64,000 nt of DNA from positions 2,542,001 to 2,606,000 of the forward strand of contig NZ_CP146614.1 in assembly GCF_037094685.1 (NCBI RefSeq). Direction: 5' to 3'. Below, piece by piece: positions 16,075-25,604 of the stretch; the stretch's first letter is position 1, and each line of letters starts with the position of its first letter. The notes under the pieces are model-generated. The model was not told the DNA's origin. It searched no databases and saw only the letters and a program-made list of their open reading frames with translations. Source of the stretch: Massilia sp. METH4 (GTDB lineage Bacteria; Pseudomonadota; Gammaproteobacteria; Burkholderiales; Burkholderiaceae_D). The position numbers and the translations under genes were made by a program.

Positions 16075-17921
16075 TGGGGCGCTCGATGCTGGCCAGGTTG
16101 GAAGCCTGGTTCGGTCGCCGCTGCGCGCCGCTCGAATCGAGCACGGCGCCGCGCCGCGCCGCGTGGCTCGTGCCTCTCCTGTGCGGCCTGCTGTCCGTGC
16201 TGCTCGGGCAGGACAACGGCTGGGACATGCGCAACTACCACCTGTACAACCCGTTCGCGGTACTGAACGGACGTATCGGGTTCGACCTGGCTCCCGGCCA
16301 GTGGCAGAGTTACTTCAATCCCACGGTGGACGTGCCCTACTACTTGCTCACGCAGGCACTGCCGGGACCGGTGGTGGGCTTCATCATGGGCGTGCTGCAT
16401 GGCCTGAATTTCCCGTTGCTGCTGGCGATCGGCCGGGCCGTGTTGCCCCGCCTGCCCGGCGCGGAGGGCTGCCGGGTGCCGCTGCTGCTCGCGCTGGCCG
16501 GCCTGTGCACGGTGGGCTTCCTGTCGGAACTGGGCAACTCGATGGGCGACAATACGACGTCGCTGCTCGTGCTGTCGGCGCTGTTGCTGCTTGTGCGGCA
16601 ATGGGACCGGCTGGCTGCCATGGCGCGCGGCGCGCTGCCGCTCGCGCTGGCGGCAGGCTTCGTGATGGGCCTGGGCACGGGCCTGAAACTGACCAATGCC
16701 ACCTATGCCGTGGGCTTGTGCACCGCCCTGCTGGCGGTGCCGGCCGCGTGGTGGGGGCGGCTGCGGCTGGCCTTCGTGTTCGGCCTCGGCGTGCTCGGCG
16801 GCATCGCGGTCACGGCGGGATGGTGGTTCCACACGATGTGGACCCACTTCGGCAATCCGCTGTTCCCGCAATTCAACAGCATCTTCAAGAGCCCGCTGGC
16901 GCTGGAAAACGGCGTGATCGACATCCACCACCTGCCGCACAATTTCTGGGAAGCACTGGCCTGGCCGCTGGTGTTCACCGTGCAGTTCGAGCGCGTCTCG
17001 GAACTGTTCTTCCGCCAGGTGATGTGGCCCGTGGTGTACCTGCTTGCCGTCGCACTGCTGGTGCGCGTATTGTGGCGCCGCGCCGCGGTGCCGGCTGGGC
17101 GCGAGCGCTTCCTGCTGGTCTTCTTCGGCGTCGCGTTCCTGGCCTGGATGAAGCTGTTCAGCATCCACCGTTACCTGGTGCCGATCGAGATGCTCGCGCC
17201 GCTGGTCGCCTGGGTGCTGTTCCATGCCTTGCTGCCGGCGCAGCGCGCGCGGCACATGGCAGGCTGGGTGCTGGTCCTCGGAACCCTGGTCGTCTTCCCG
17301 TTCGGCACCTGGGGCCACGCCGGCTGGGCCGCGAAGAGTTTCCGCGCCGACGTGCCGGCCATCGTCCACCCGGAACGCACGGTGGTGGTGACGGCCCAGG
17401 GCAATCCGCCGTCCGGCTGGATGGCCGAGTTCTTCCCCAGGCAGGTACGCTTCATGGCGCTGGCGGGCGGCTTTCCCGAAACGCCGGCCTGGGTCGCCCG
17501 CATCCTGGCTGCGATGGACGAGCGCGCCGGCCCGCATTACGTGCTCGTGTCTGGCGCGAAAAACCCGCAGCAGCAGCGGCTGGAGGAGCGCAATGCGCTG
17601 GCCGACATGCTGGGCTTGACGTCGGGGGAACGGGGCTGCGCCGCGCTGCAATGGCTCACGCAACGGGTACGCATGAAGATGCAACTGGCGCCGCGCGAGC
17701 AGGTCCCCGCCGGCAAGCACTGCGTGCTGGAACTGCAACCGGCCCACCGGATGGACCTGGCCGCGCAGAATGTCGCCATCGTGGAGCGCACCGCGCAGAC
17801 CCTGGCGGCCTACGGCTTGCCCGTGCGGCGCGAGACCTGCACGCCGTTCAACGCCTGGGTGGGCGACGAGCCGATGCCTTACCTGCTGTGCACCCTGGGC
17901 GCGCGGCAACCGGTGCGCTGA
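16071..17921 (+). CDS. multi-pass membrane GT-C-like protein
   Basis: A 616-residue polytopic protein with about ten hydrophobic segments between residues 28 and 430, then a soluble C-terminal part of about 180 residues. Early after the first segment comes NGWDMRNYHLYNPFAVLNGRIG, with Asp and His/Tyr residues typical of the first periplasmic loop of GT-C transferases that use polyprenyl-linked sugars. Its start overlaps the stop of the GT2 gene (ATGA), and a second ATG follows at 16074. A likely role is moving the sugar from the lipid carrier, loaded by the GT2 enzyme, to an unknown periplasmic acceptor. The exact family could not be named. Confidence 0.7.
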   Translation: MMGRSMLARLEAWFGRRCAPLESSTAPRRAAWLVPLLCGLLSVLLGQDNGWDMRNYHLYNPFAVLNGRIGFDLAPGQWQSYFNPTVDVPYYLLTQALPGPVVGFIMGVLHGLNFPLLLAIGRAVLPRLPGAEGCRVPLLLALAGLCTVGFLSELGNSMGDNTTSLLVLSALLLLVRQWDRLAAMARGALPLALAAGFVMGLGTGLKLTNATYAVGLCTALLAVPAAWWGRLRLAFVFGLGVLGGIAVTAGWWFHTMWTHFGNPLFPQFNSIFKSPLALENGVIDIHHLPHNFWEALAWPLVFTVQFERVSELFFRQVMWPVVYLLAVALLVRVLWRRAAVPAGRERFLLVFFGVAFLAWMKLFSIHRYLVPIEMLAPLVAWVLFHALLPAQRARHMAGWVLVLGTLVVFPFGTWGHAGWAAKSFRADVPAIVHPERTVVVTAQGNPPSGWMAEFFPRQVRFMALAGGFPETPAWVARILAAMDERAGPHYVLVSGAKNPQQQRLEERNALADMLGLTSGERGCAALQWLTQRVRMKMQLAPREQVPAGKHCVLELQPAHRMDLAAQNVAIVERTAQTLAAYGLPVRRETCTPFNAWVGDEPMPYLLCTLGARQPVR

Positions 17922-17937
17922 GCGCGCGCAACCCATG

Positions 17938-17975
17938 AAAAAACGCCCGGCTGGAATCCAGCCGGGCGTTTTTCG
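17938..17975. terminator. bidirectional intrinsic terminator
   Basis: A 13-bp perfect stem AACGCCCGGCTGG / CCAGCCGGGCGTT with loop AAT, a run of A before and TTTT after. It sits between the convergent membrane glycosyltransferase gene and the GH1-RmlD gene and can serve both. Confidence 0.92.
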
Positions 17976-18005
17976 TTGGTGCGCCGACGTGGCGCGCCGG
18001 TGCGA

Positions 18006-20258
18006 TCAGCTGCTGCCGTAATGCGCCGCCTGGGCTGCGCCGACATGCGTATCGCCCTCGCGGCGTACTTCCTCCACCGCCTTCAGGTAGCGTTGCAGCG
18101 CATCGTCCAGCGTGGGCATCAGGTTGCCCCGTTCGCTGCTTAAGGCCGAGTAGCGCGGCTGCGGCGCCTGGCCTTCCAGAGCGGTGGCCGGCTGCGCGTC
18201 GACCAGCGATTCATCCAGCCCCGCCAGCGCGCAGACGCGCCGCGCCAGGTCGGCCCACGACACGGCCTCGCCGTTGGACAGGTGCCAGATGCCGCACTCG
18301 TCGTCGATCAACAGGTCCAGGCAGGTCTGCACCAGGTCGGGCACGTAGGTGGGCGATACCACCAGGTCGCTCGCGGCGGTGAAGCTGCGGCCTTCCTGCA
18401 ATGCCTGCAACGCCAGCGTGACGAAGTTGTGGCGGTCCCACGGGCCGAAGAAGGCGCTGGTGCGCACCATCAGCACGTCGGGGTTCACCGCCAGCACGCG
18501 GCGTTCCGCCTCGGCCTTGCTCTGGCCATACACGTTCAGCGGCGCCACCGGGTCGCTTTCCACGTACGCCGTGCCCTTCGAACCGTCGAACACGAGGTCG
18601 CTGGAGAAGGTCAGCAGGCGGATATCGTGGCGCGCGCAGGCGTTGGCCAGCACCACCGGGCCGTGCGCATTCTCGCGCAGGCAGCGGTCGCTCTCCTGCT
18701 CGGCATCGTGCACGCGCACGTAGCCGCCGGCGTTGATGATCGCCCATGGTCGGTGCTGGCGGATCGCCGCTTCCACCGAGGCGGGATCGGCGATATCCAT
18801 TTCCTGCCGCGTGAGCACCTTGAAGGCCAGGTTGCGCTCCTCGCAGATGCGGGCGAAGGCGCTGCCCAGCGTGCCGGTGGCGCCGCTGATCAGGATGGGC
18901 TGCACGGGGCGGTTGGCCTGGTGGCGTTCGGCCGGCAGCGCGGCCACGGTGGCGCTGGTGGCCACCGGCGGGCACAGGAAGCGGCCGGGCCGGCGCCACC
19001 AGCCCAGGCCTTGCAGCACGGGCGAGGAGGGCGCGCGGCCGCTCGCCAGTTCGCGCATCAGGCGCGCCAGCGCCGTGGGGCGCGGCTCGGGCGAGCGCAG
19101 GTCGTAGGCGCCGTTCTCGTAATAGCCGCGGCATTCCGTCACCAGGCAATTCCAGTCATAGGAGCCGAGCAGCGACCATACGGTGACGGCGCGCATGTCC
19201 GCCCCCTTGCGGCGCACGTCGTGCGCGGCATTCCACACCTCCAGCAGCCAGCGCAGCTGGTCTTCGCGGTTGGCGTCGATGTGCGCTTCCGTCACCGCCA
19301 TCGGCAGGCCGTAGCGCTCCCACGTTTCTTCCAGCAGGGGGCCGATACCCGGTGTGGGCGTGGCCAGGGCGCGCGCCGTCTCGATGTCGGCGAAGCCGTG
19401 CGGGCCCACGTACTGGGCCGGATAGCGCTCGCCCCGGTGGTCGAGCCAGCGTTCGCTCGTCACGTAGTAGTTCAGGCCCATCACGTCCGGCGGGCAGGGG
19501 TTGTCGCGGAACCACAGCACTTCCTCCGCGCTGATGCCGCTCTTGAGGAAATACTTGAACAGCTCGTGGTCTTCATCGACCATGCCGCACAGCAGGTCCC
19601 ACGCCAGCCAGCGGCGCTCATTGTAGAAGTCCGCCCATTCGGCCATTTCCGGCGTACTGTAGGTCTTGCCCAGGTCGTCGGTCTGCACCAGCTTGGCGTT
19701 CGGGTTGACTTCGCGGATCGCCCGCATCGACAGCACCACGCCCTTGCACTGGTTGATCAGCGCCTGCAGGAAGGTGAGGTCGTCGCGGCCGTGCGGGTAC
19801 CACACACCATACAGGCCGGCAAAGCGGGCCGTGGTGCAAGGTTCGTTGACGGGAGTGTAATACTCGACCCAGGGGAAGCGCCGCGCCACCGCGCCGGCGT
19901 ACTCGGCCAGCTTGGGGCCAAATTCCGGGTCGACGAGGCTGGTATGGCGGGGGCCGCTGCCGTGGTGCACCAGGCCCACGATCGGTGTCACACCGAGATC
20001 GCGCAGCGCCGGCAGGCGCTCATCGGCCCATGACCAGTTGGCGGTTTCCACGCCGTCGGGAGCGGTCAGCTCCCATAGCACGGGGTAGCGGATCGCGGTG
20101 ATGCCCAGCGCCGCAAAGCGGTCCAGGTCGCTGATCCGCTCGCCATGACCGTTCTGGTCCATCTGGCTGAAATATTGATCGCGCACGCGGTTGACCGTAC
20201 CTTCCAGTCCGCCCCAAAGCTCGATCCCCCGGGTCTGGATTGCGTCATCTTTTTTCAT
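18006..20258 (-). CDS. fusion of GH1-type glycosidase and RmlD-type sugar-nucleotide reductase
   Basis: A 750-residue two-domain protein. Residues 1-405 are a family 1 glycosyl hydrolase-like barrel with acid/base E139 in YYTPVNEPCTTA and a candidate nucleophile E324 in MAVTEAHID, in place of the usual ITENG. Residues 452-735 are an extended short-chain dehydrogenase like RmlD (dTDP-4-dehydrorhamnose reductase), with GATGTLGSAF at 459-468, INAGGYVRVHDAEQ near 510 and the catalytic Y577-x3-K581 in VYGQSKAEAE. A proline-rich joint of about 45 residues links them. No signal peptide is present, so both act in the cytoplasm. A link to deoxy-sugar supply for the neighbouring glycosyltransferases is conceivable but unproven. 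Confidence 0.85.
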   Translation of the reverse strand: MKKDDAIQTRGIELWGGLEGTVNRVRDQYFSQMDQNGHGERISDLDRFAALGITAIRYPVLWELTAPDGVETANWSWADERLPALRDLGVTPIVGLVHHGSGPRHTSLVDPEFGPKLAEYAGAVARRFPWVEYYTPVNEPCTTARFAGLYGVWYPHGRDDLTFLQALINQCKGVVLSMRAIREVNPNAKLVQTDDLGKTYSTPEMAEWADFYNERRWLAWDLLCGMVDEDHELFKYFLKSGISAEEVLWFRDNPCPPDVMGLNYYVTSERWLDHRGERYPAQYVGPHGFADIETARALATPTPGIGPLLEETWERYGLPMAVTEAHIDANREDQLRWLLEVWNAAHDVRRKGADMRAVTVWSLLGSYDWNCLVTECRGYYENGAYDLRSPEPRPTALARLMRELASGRAPSSPVLQGLGWWRRPGRFLCPPVATSATVAALPAERHQANRPVQPILISGATGTLGSAFARICEERNLAFKVLTRQEMDIADPASVEAAIRQHRPWAIINAGGYVRVHDAEQESDRCLRENAHGPVVLANACARHDIRLLTFSSDLVFDGSKGTAYVESDPVAPLNVYGQSKAEAERRVLAVNPDVLMVRTSAFFGPWDRHNFVTLALQALQEGRSFTAASDLVVSPTYVPDLVQTCLDLLIDDECGIWHLSNGEAVSWADLARRVCALAGLDESLVDAQPATALEGQAPQPRYSALSSERGNLMPTLDDALQRYLKAVEEVRREGDTHVGAAQAAHYGSS

Positions 20259-20443
20259 ATAGTCGGTGAGCTAGTCGAACGAGCGGCAAAGTATGGCGAA
20301 AAAATCAAAACGCTGTCGCCGTATTGCCGGGCGTCACTGAACAGGCTGCCGAGACCGGCCTCGGTGGCCGGCCAGCCGGTCCTTGTGTGCGCACTCGCCA
20401 CCGCCCATTTCGGTACACTTTCGCGAGCGAAAAAGGAGAGTGC

Positions 20444-21556
20444 ATGCGATACGTCTTGTGGGGCAATCCGATCCAGGAATGGGCGACTGCGCTGGCCGTG
20501 GCCTTCGCCGCCGCCGCCGTGATGATTCTGCTGCGCACCTTCCTCATCCACCGGTTGTCCCAGGTGGCCGAGCGCACGGAGACGCGGGTGGACGACTGGT
20601 TCCTGCGCATGATGCGCAACACCTACAGCATCTTCATCGTGATCCTGGCGCTGTATCTGGGCTCGCTGATGCTCGATTTCTCCAAGAAGTACGAGGTTTT
20701 GCTGTGGCGCATCGCCGTCACCGCCATGCTGCTGCAAGCCGCGGTGTGGGCCGACACAGGCGTGCGCGTGTGGCGGCGGCGCTACCGGCAGGCCGCCATC
20801 GGCGGGCTCCCCGACAGCACGGCGGGCGTGGCGTCGACGGCCATCATCGATTTCATCCTGCGCCTGATCGTCTGGGTCGTGTTCGTCCTGATGATCCTCG
20901 ATAACCTGGGCTTCAACATCACCACGCTCGTGGCGAGCCTTGGTATCGGGGGCATCGCCGTCGCCCTCGCGGTGCAGAACATCCTTGGCGACCTTTTGGC
21001 ATCGCTGTCGATCGTGCTGGACAAGCCCTTTGTCGTGGGCGACTTCATCATCGTCGGCGAGTATCTCGGCACCGTGGAATACATCGGTCTGAAGACCACG
21101 CGCCTGCGTGGGCTGGGCGGCGACCAGGTGATCTTCTCCAATGGCGACATGCTCAAGTCGCGCATCGCCAACCAGACCCGCATGTTCGCCCGGCGCGCGG
21201 CATTCATGATCCGGGTGCGCTACGGCACCTCGCCGGACAAGCTCGCCGCCGTGCCGCAGATGGTGAAGGAAATCATCGAAGCCCAGGAAGCCACCGCGTC
21301 GTTCGAGCGGGCGCACCTGCGCAACCTGGGCCAATGGGCCATCGAGTACGAGGTCGTCTACTGGATCAAGACGGACGACTATTTCGTGTTCATGGACACC
21401 AACCAGGAGGTCTTGCTCGGCGTGCTGCGCGGGCTGGCCGAGCGGGGCATCGACATCGCCTTCCCCACCCAGCTCAACGTGCGGCCCGCGGAAGTTTACA
21501 CGGAGCAGGCGTCTCCCCTAAACTCGCCGCTTTCAGGAACGGGGGCGGGCATATGA
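20444..21556 (+). CDS. MscS-family mechanosensitive ion channel
   Basis: A 370-residue channel. Four to five membrane segments lie before residue 190, ending in the glycine/alanine-rich pore helix VASLGIGGIAVALAVQNILGDLLASL, the hallmark of MscS channels. The cytoplasmic beta domain follows with DKPFVVGDFIIVGEYLGTVEYIGLKTTRLRGLGGDQVIFSNGDML. Such channels release solutes on hypo-osmotic shock. The ATG at 20444 has an AAAGGAGAG site; longer readings of the frame have none. The final TGA overlaps the start of the next gene, suggesting co-translation with an exported peptidase-like protein. Confidence 0.9.
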   Translation: MRYVLWGNPIQEWATALAVAFAAAAVMILLRTFLIHRLSQVAERTETRVDDWFLRMMRNTYSIFIVILALYLGSLMLDFSKKYEVLLWRIAVTAMLLQAAVWADTGVRVWRRRYRQAAIGGLPDSTAGVASTAIIDFILRLIVWVVFVLMILDNLGFNITTLVASLGIGGIAVALAVQNILGDLLASLSIVLDKPFVVGDFIIVGEYLGTVEYIGLKTTRLRGLGGDQVIFSNGDMLKSRIANQTRMFARRAAFMIRVRYGTSPDKLAAVPQMVKEIIEAQEATASFERAHLRNLGQWAIEYEVVYWIKTDDYFVFMDTNQEVLLGVLRGLAERGIDIAFPTQLNVRPAEVYTEQASPLNSPLSGTGAGI

Positions 21557-22836
21557 AGAAACTGGTGGCCGGGGGACTGGCGATGATCGTGGCCGGAGGG
21601 GCGCTGGCCGCTTCCGTGCAGGACGTGGCGGAACGCTACCGCAAGCTGGTGCTGGCGGTGGGCCAGCACGACGCCAGCTACGTGGACGCGTATTACGGCC
21701 CGCCGGCGCTGCAGGCCCAGGCGGAAAAGGAAAAGCGCAGCCTGGCCGCGATCCGCCTCGACGCGCGGGCGGCGATCGGCGACCTGGCCGGCAAGGGGGC
21801 GGCGAACCCGGACGAGGCGCTGCGCCTGGCCTTCCTGCGCAAGCAGCTGCAGGCTTTGACTGCACGGGTCGATATGCTGGAGGGGAAGAAGTTCCGCTTC
21901 GACGAGGAAACCGCGCTGCTGTACGATGCCGTCAGCCCGCACCACGACCGTGCATATTACGAAGCGTTGCTGAAGAAGATCGACGCGCTGGTACCGGGCG
22001 AGGGCCCGCTGCCGCAGCGCATGCAGGCCTACCGTGCCCGCTTCGCCATCCCGAGGGACAGGCTGAAACCCGTGTTCGACGCGGCGATCGCCGCTTGCCG
22101 CGAGCGCACCGCGCCGCACCTCGCGCTGCCGAAGAACGAAAGCTTCGTGCTGGAATTCGTGACCGGCAAGCCGTGGTCCGGCTACAACTGGTACAAGGGC
22201 GACGCCCACAGCCTGATCCAGATTAATACCGAGTTCCCGATCTATATCGAGCGGGCCGTGGACCTGGGCTGCCACGAGGGCTACCCGGGCCACCACGTCT
22301 ACAACGCGCTGCTGGAGCAGCACCTGGTGAAAGAGCGCAACTGGGTCGAGTTCAGCGTCTACCCCTTGTATTCGCCCATGTCGCTGATCGCCGAGGGCAG
22401 TGCCAACTATGGCATCGAGATGGCGTTCCCGGAAGCGGAGCGGCTCGCCTTCGAGCGCGATGTGCTGTACCCGCTGGCCGGCCTCGATCCCAGCCTGGCC
22501 GGCAAGTACGCCGAGCTGCAAAAGCTGCTGGCGCAGCTGTCCTACGCGGACAACGACAATGCGATGCACTACCTGGAAGGCCGCTTCACGCGCGAGCAGG
22601 CGATCGAGTGGCTCGTGAACGTGGCGCTGTACCCGCCCGAGAAGGCCGGCCAGCGCGTGCAGTTCTACGACGGCCTGCGCGGCTACGTGATCAACTACAA
22701 CCTGGGCAAGGATCTCGTGAAGGCCTGGGTCGAGCGGCAGGTTACCGCCACCGACCCGCAACAGGCGCGGGCGCAGCGGTGGGCGGCGTTCAAGCAGTTG
22801 TTGTCGTCGCCAAGGCTGGCCAGCGACCTGCGGTAA
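21553..22836 (+). CDS. exported DUF885-family putative metallopeptidase
   Basis: A 427-residue protein with a short signal peptide (MKKLVAGGLAMIVAGGALAAS). The zinc-binding-like motif CHEGYPGHHVYN near residue 240 and a downstream Glu in IAEGSANYGIEMAF about 45 residues on resemble the HExxH...E arrangement of gluzincins; this is the DUF885 pattern. The substrate is not known, and no experimental role can be inferred. The start overlaps the stop codon of the MscS gene. The total length is shorter than many DUF885 proteins (around 550-600 residues). Confidence 0.8.
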   Translation: MKKLVAGGLAMIVAGGALAASVQDVAERYRKLVLAVGQHDASYVDAYYGPPALQAQAEKEKRSLAAIRLDARAAIGDLAGKGAANPDEALRLAFLRKQLQALTARVDMLEGKKFRFDEETALLYDAVSPHHDRAYYEALLKKIDALVPGEGPLPQRMQAYRARFAIPRDRLKPVFDAAIAACRERTAPHLALPKNESFVLEFVTGKPWSGYNWYKGDAHSLIQINTEFPIYIERAVDLGCHEGYPGHHVYNALLEQHLVKERNWVEFSVYPLYSPMSLIAEGSANYGIEMAFPEAERLAFERDVLYPLAGLDPSLAGKYAELQKLLAQLSYADNDNAMHYLEGRFTREQAIEWLVNVALYPPEKAGQRVQFYDGLRGYVINYNLGKDLVKAWVERQVTATDPQQARAQRWAAFKQLLSSPRLASDLR

Positions 22837-22843
22837 AAAGTTG

Positions 22844-22911
22844 CCTGAAAAATGGGGACGTACCCCATTTTTCAGGAAATGTTTCCCGAAAAATGGGGTC
22901 TGTCCCCATTT
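22844..22911. repeat. pair of GGGG-ACGTA/TCTGT-CCCC hairpin repeats
   Basis: Two hairpins in tandem. The first is a perfect 14-bp stem, CCTGAAAAATGGGG / CCCCATTTTTCAGG with loop ACGTA (22844-22876). The second is AAATGGGG / CCCCATTT with loop TCTGT (22891-22911). They share the ATGGGG arms but differ in the loop. They look like copies of a dispersed intergenic palindrome family and may also end transcription of the DUF885 gene and of cphA, which converge here. Confidence 0.8.
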
Positions 22912-22973
22912 AGCTGGTAGCAGCGGAACACGGCTTTTGCTCTGCCGTGTGCCGTTGCCAGCGATGCCGTCGG

Positions 22974-25604
22974 TCAGCCGCCCGCCGCGGCCGCGGCGAT
23001 GCTCTGGGCGCTCGCCGGATCGAAGTCGCGCAGCGCATCGACCAGCTCCGCGACCGAAGTCCCGGTGGCGAACAGCATCACGTCGCCCGGCTGGCAACGG
23101 GTGAGGGCCAGCCGCAGCGCGGCGTCGGAAGCGAGTTCCAGGTGCACGGCGGTGGAGAAGCGGATCGCGCCGGCGGCCATCAGCGCCGCCCGTTCGCCCG
23201 GCCGGCGGCCGCGGTGTTCCGACGGCGATTCGTAGACGATCACCTCGTCGAACGCCTCCCCGCAGGTCTCGCCGACCTGCTGCAAGTCCTCGTCGCGGCG
23301 GTCGCCCGGCGCCGTGATCACGGCCACGGTGCGCCGTGCGCTCATGCTGCGCGCGGTCGCACCCAGCGCCGCGTAGGCGGCCGGGTTGTGGGCGTAGTCC
23401 ACCACCACCTTCACGCCTCGCACGTCGTATACGTTGGCGCGCAGTGGGTTGCCCACATTGTCGGAGACGAACGACGCAAGCCCGTCGGCGATCTGGCCGA
23501 TCTCCAGGCCGGCCGCCATCATCGCGGCACCGGCGGCGAGCGCGTTGGCGATGTTGTGGCGCGCGCAGCCATCCAGGGCGGAAGGCATTTCTTCCGCCCA
23601 CAGGATGCGGTGGCGGCGCGTGCCGTCGGCGAGGATCAGCGCGCCGTCCTGCAGGTAGGCCGCGCGGCCGCCGCTTTCGAGGTGACGCAGCAGCAGGGCA
23701 TTGTCCGGGTCGCAGCTGAAATACAGCCGCTCGACCTGTTCATCGAGCTCGTTCGCCATCGCCGCGCAGTACGGATCCTGGGCGTTGAGCACCACGGCGC
23801 GGGAGGCGGCCTTGGCCACTACCGCCTTCACGCGGGCCAGGTCGTCCAGCGTGTTCACGCCGTTCAGGCCCAGGTGGTCATCCGACACGTTCAGCACCAC
23901 CGCCACGTCGCAGCGGTCGAAGGCGAGGCCGCGCTTGAGGATGCCGCCGCGCGCCGTTTCCAGCACGGCGAAGTCCACGTTCGGATCGGTCAGCACGGTG
24001 CGCGCCGACCAGTAGCCGGCGCAGTCGCCCTTGCGGATGCAGGTGCCGTCGATGAACACGCCCTCGGTCGTGGTGCAGCCGGTGCGCAGGCCGGTCTGGC
24101 GGATGCTGTGCTCGAGCATCAGCGTGGTCGTCGTCTTGCCGTTGGTACCGGTCACGGCAATGACGGGGATGCGGCCATCGCCCTTGCCGAACATGCCGTC
24201 CACGATCGCCTCGCCGGCATTGCGCGGCGTGCCGGCGCTCGGGTACTGGTGCATGCGGATACCGGGCGCGGCATTGACTTCGATGATAGCGCCACCCTGT
24301 TCCTCCAGCGGCTGGGCGATGTCGTTGCACACGATGTCTAGCCCCGCCACGTCCAGCCCGATCTTTTGCGCGGCGCGCACGCACAGCGCGCGCGTCCGCG
24401 GCGGCAGCAGGTCCGTCACGTCCTCGGCGGTGCCGCCGGTGGACAGGTTGGCATTGCCGCGCAATTGCACGGCCACGCCCGCGGCGGGAATGCTGTCGAA
24501 GGTCAGGCCCTGTTCGGCTAGCACCGTTTCGGCATGCCCGTCCAGCGGAATCTTCGTGAGGATATTGGTATGCCCTTCGCCGCGCGCCGGGTTGCGGTTT
24601 TCCTCTTCCACCAGCTCGCGCACCGTCGACACGCCATCGCCGGCGACGGAGGGAGGGCGGCGCAGCGCGGCAGCGGCCACGCGGCCGTCGGCCACTAGCA
24701 CGCGGTAGTCGTGACCGGTGATGAAGCGCTCCACGATCACGCGGCGGCCGTGCTGGCGCGCGCGTTCGAAGGCGACGGCCAGCTCGTCCGGGGTGTTGCA
24801 GCGGGTCGTCACGCCGCGGCCATGATTGCCGTCGAGCGGCTTCACCGTCACGGTGCAGCCCAGGCGGCGGAAGGCGCGCTGCGCCTGTTCCAGCGTGCGC
24901 ACGGTCACGCCTTCCGGCACTGGCACGCCCGCTTCCTGCAGCAGCGCCTTGGTCAATTGCTTGTCGCTGGCGATGCCCACCGCGATGTGGCCCGTGTCGG
25001 CCGTGATGGTGGCTTGCAGGCGCTTCTGGCGCGCGCCCCAGCCCAGCAGGAACAGGTTCGCTTCCTCGGTGAGGCGCAGCACGGGAATGCCGCGCGCCTT
25101 GGCGGCATTGACGATCGCGCCCGTGCTGGTGCCGATCGCATGGTCTTCGGCCGTCTCGCGCAGGGCTGCCACGGTCTCGGCCAGCGGGAACACGTCGCCG
25201 CGCGCCAGCGAAGTCACCAGCGCCACGGCGGAGTCGAACGCTTCCGTCACCACCTGCTCCAGCTCGTAGGCACACACCACGCGGTACTTGCCGCCGCCCG
25301 CGTCATGCGTGCGCCCGGTGTTGACGGTGGTGCCGGCCAGGCATTGCAGGGCCAGCGTGACGTGTTCCACCACGTGGGCGAGGTTGGTGCCCGATTGCAG
25401 CGTCTGCACGAAGCCGGCGTACTTGCCGACCGAGCAGCGGTGCTCGTACAGCGACGGCAGCAGGGCCAGCAGCCGTTCGGTGAAACCCGGCAGCACATCG
25501 GTGCGGGCGTCCTTCAGGTCCCCCGTATCCAGCACCGTCAGCAGGCAGGGATGGTGCGAATACAGGTTACGGCCGCGCAGCAGCCTTTGCTCGATGATGT
25601 TCAT
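22974..25604 (-). CDS. cphA: cyanophycin synthetase
   Basis: 876 residues, the usual length. CphA builds the arginine-aspartate polymer cyanophycin without a ribosome, as a nitrogen and carbon store. In order there are an N-terminal domain, an ATP-grasp domain (TVKPLDGNHGRGVTTRCNTP near residue 260, then GLDIVCND and IIEVNAAPGIRMHQYPS) and a Mur-ligase-like domain. The last contains the P-loop VTGTNGKTTTTLMLE near residues 484-498 and VVVDYAHNPAAYAAL further on. The start is coupled to the cyanophycinase stop by an ATGA overlap, and an AAGGA lies ten bases upstream. Only one synthetase gene is present here, unlike clusters with a second cphA copy. Confidence 0.95.
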   Translation of the reverse strand: MNIIEQRLLRGRNLYSHHPCLLTVLDTGDLKDARTDVLPGFTERLLALLPSLYEHRCSVGKYAGFVQTLQSGTNLAHVVEHVTLALQCLAGTTVNTGRTHDAGGGKYRVVCAYELEQVVTEAFDSAVALVTSLARGDVFPLAETVAALRETAEDHAIGTSTGAIVNAAKARGIPVLRLTEEANLFLLGWGARQKRLQATITADTGHIAVGIASDKQLTKALLQEAGVPVPEGVTVRTLEQAQRAFRRLGCTVTVKPLDGNHGRGVTTRCNTPDELAVAFERARQHGRRVIVERFITGHDYRVLVADGRVAAAALRRPPSVAGDGVSTVRELVEEENRNPARGEGHTNILTKIPLDGHAETVLAEQGLTFDSIPAAGVAVQLRGNANLSTGGTAEDVTDLLPPRTRALCVRAAQKIGLDVAGLDIVCNDIAQPLEEQGGAIIEVNAAPGIRMHQYPSAGTPRNAGEAIVDGMFGKGDGRIPVIAVTGTNGKTTTTLMLEHSIRQTGLRTGCTTTEGVFIDGTCIRKGDCAGYWSARTVLTDPNVDFAVLETARGGILKRGLAFDRCDVAVVLNVSDDHLGLNGVNTLDDLARVKAVVAKAASRAVVLNAQDPYCAAMANELDEQVERLYFSCDPDNALLLRHLESGGRAAYLQDGALILADGTRRHRILWAEEMPSALDGCARHNIANALAAGAAMMAAGLEIGQIADGLASFVSDNVGNPLRANVYDVRGVKVVVDYAHNPAAYAALGATARSMSARRTVAVITAPGDRRDEDLQQVGETCGEAFDEVIVYESPSEHRGRRPGERAALMAAGAIRFSTAVHLELASDAALRLALTRCQPGDVMLFATGTSVAELVDALRDFDPASAQSIAAAAAGG

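Noticed and set aside
21496..23601. 701-residue minus-strand frame across the DUF885 gene and the hairpin repeats
   Set aside because: It reads through two hairpin repeats and antisense to clear genes; no domain is visible.
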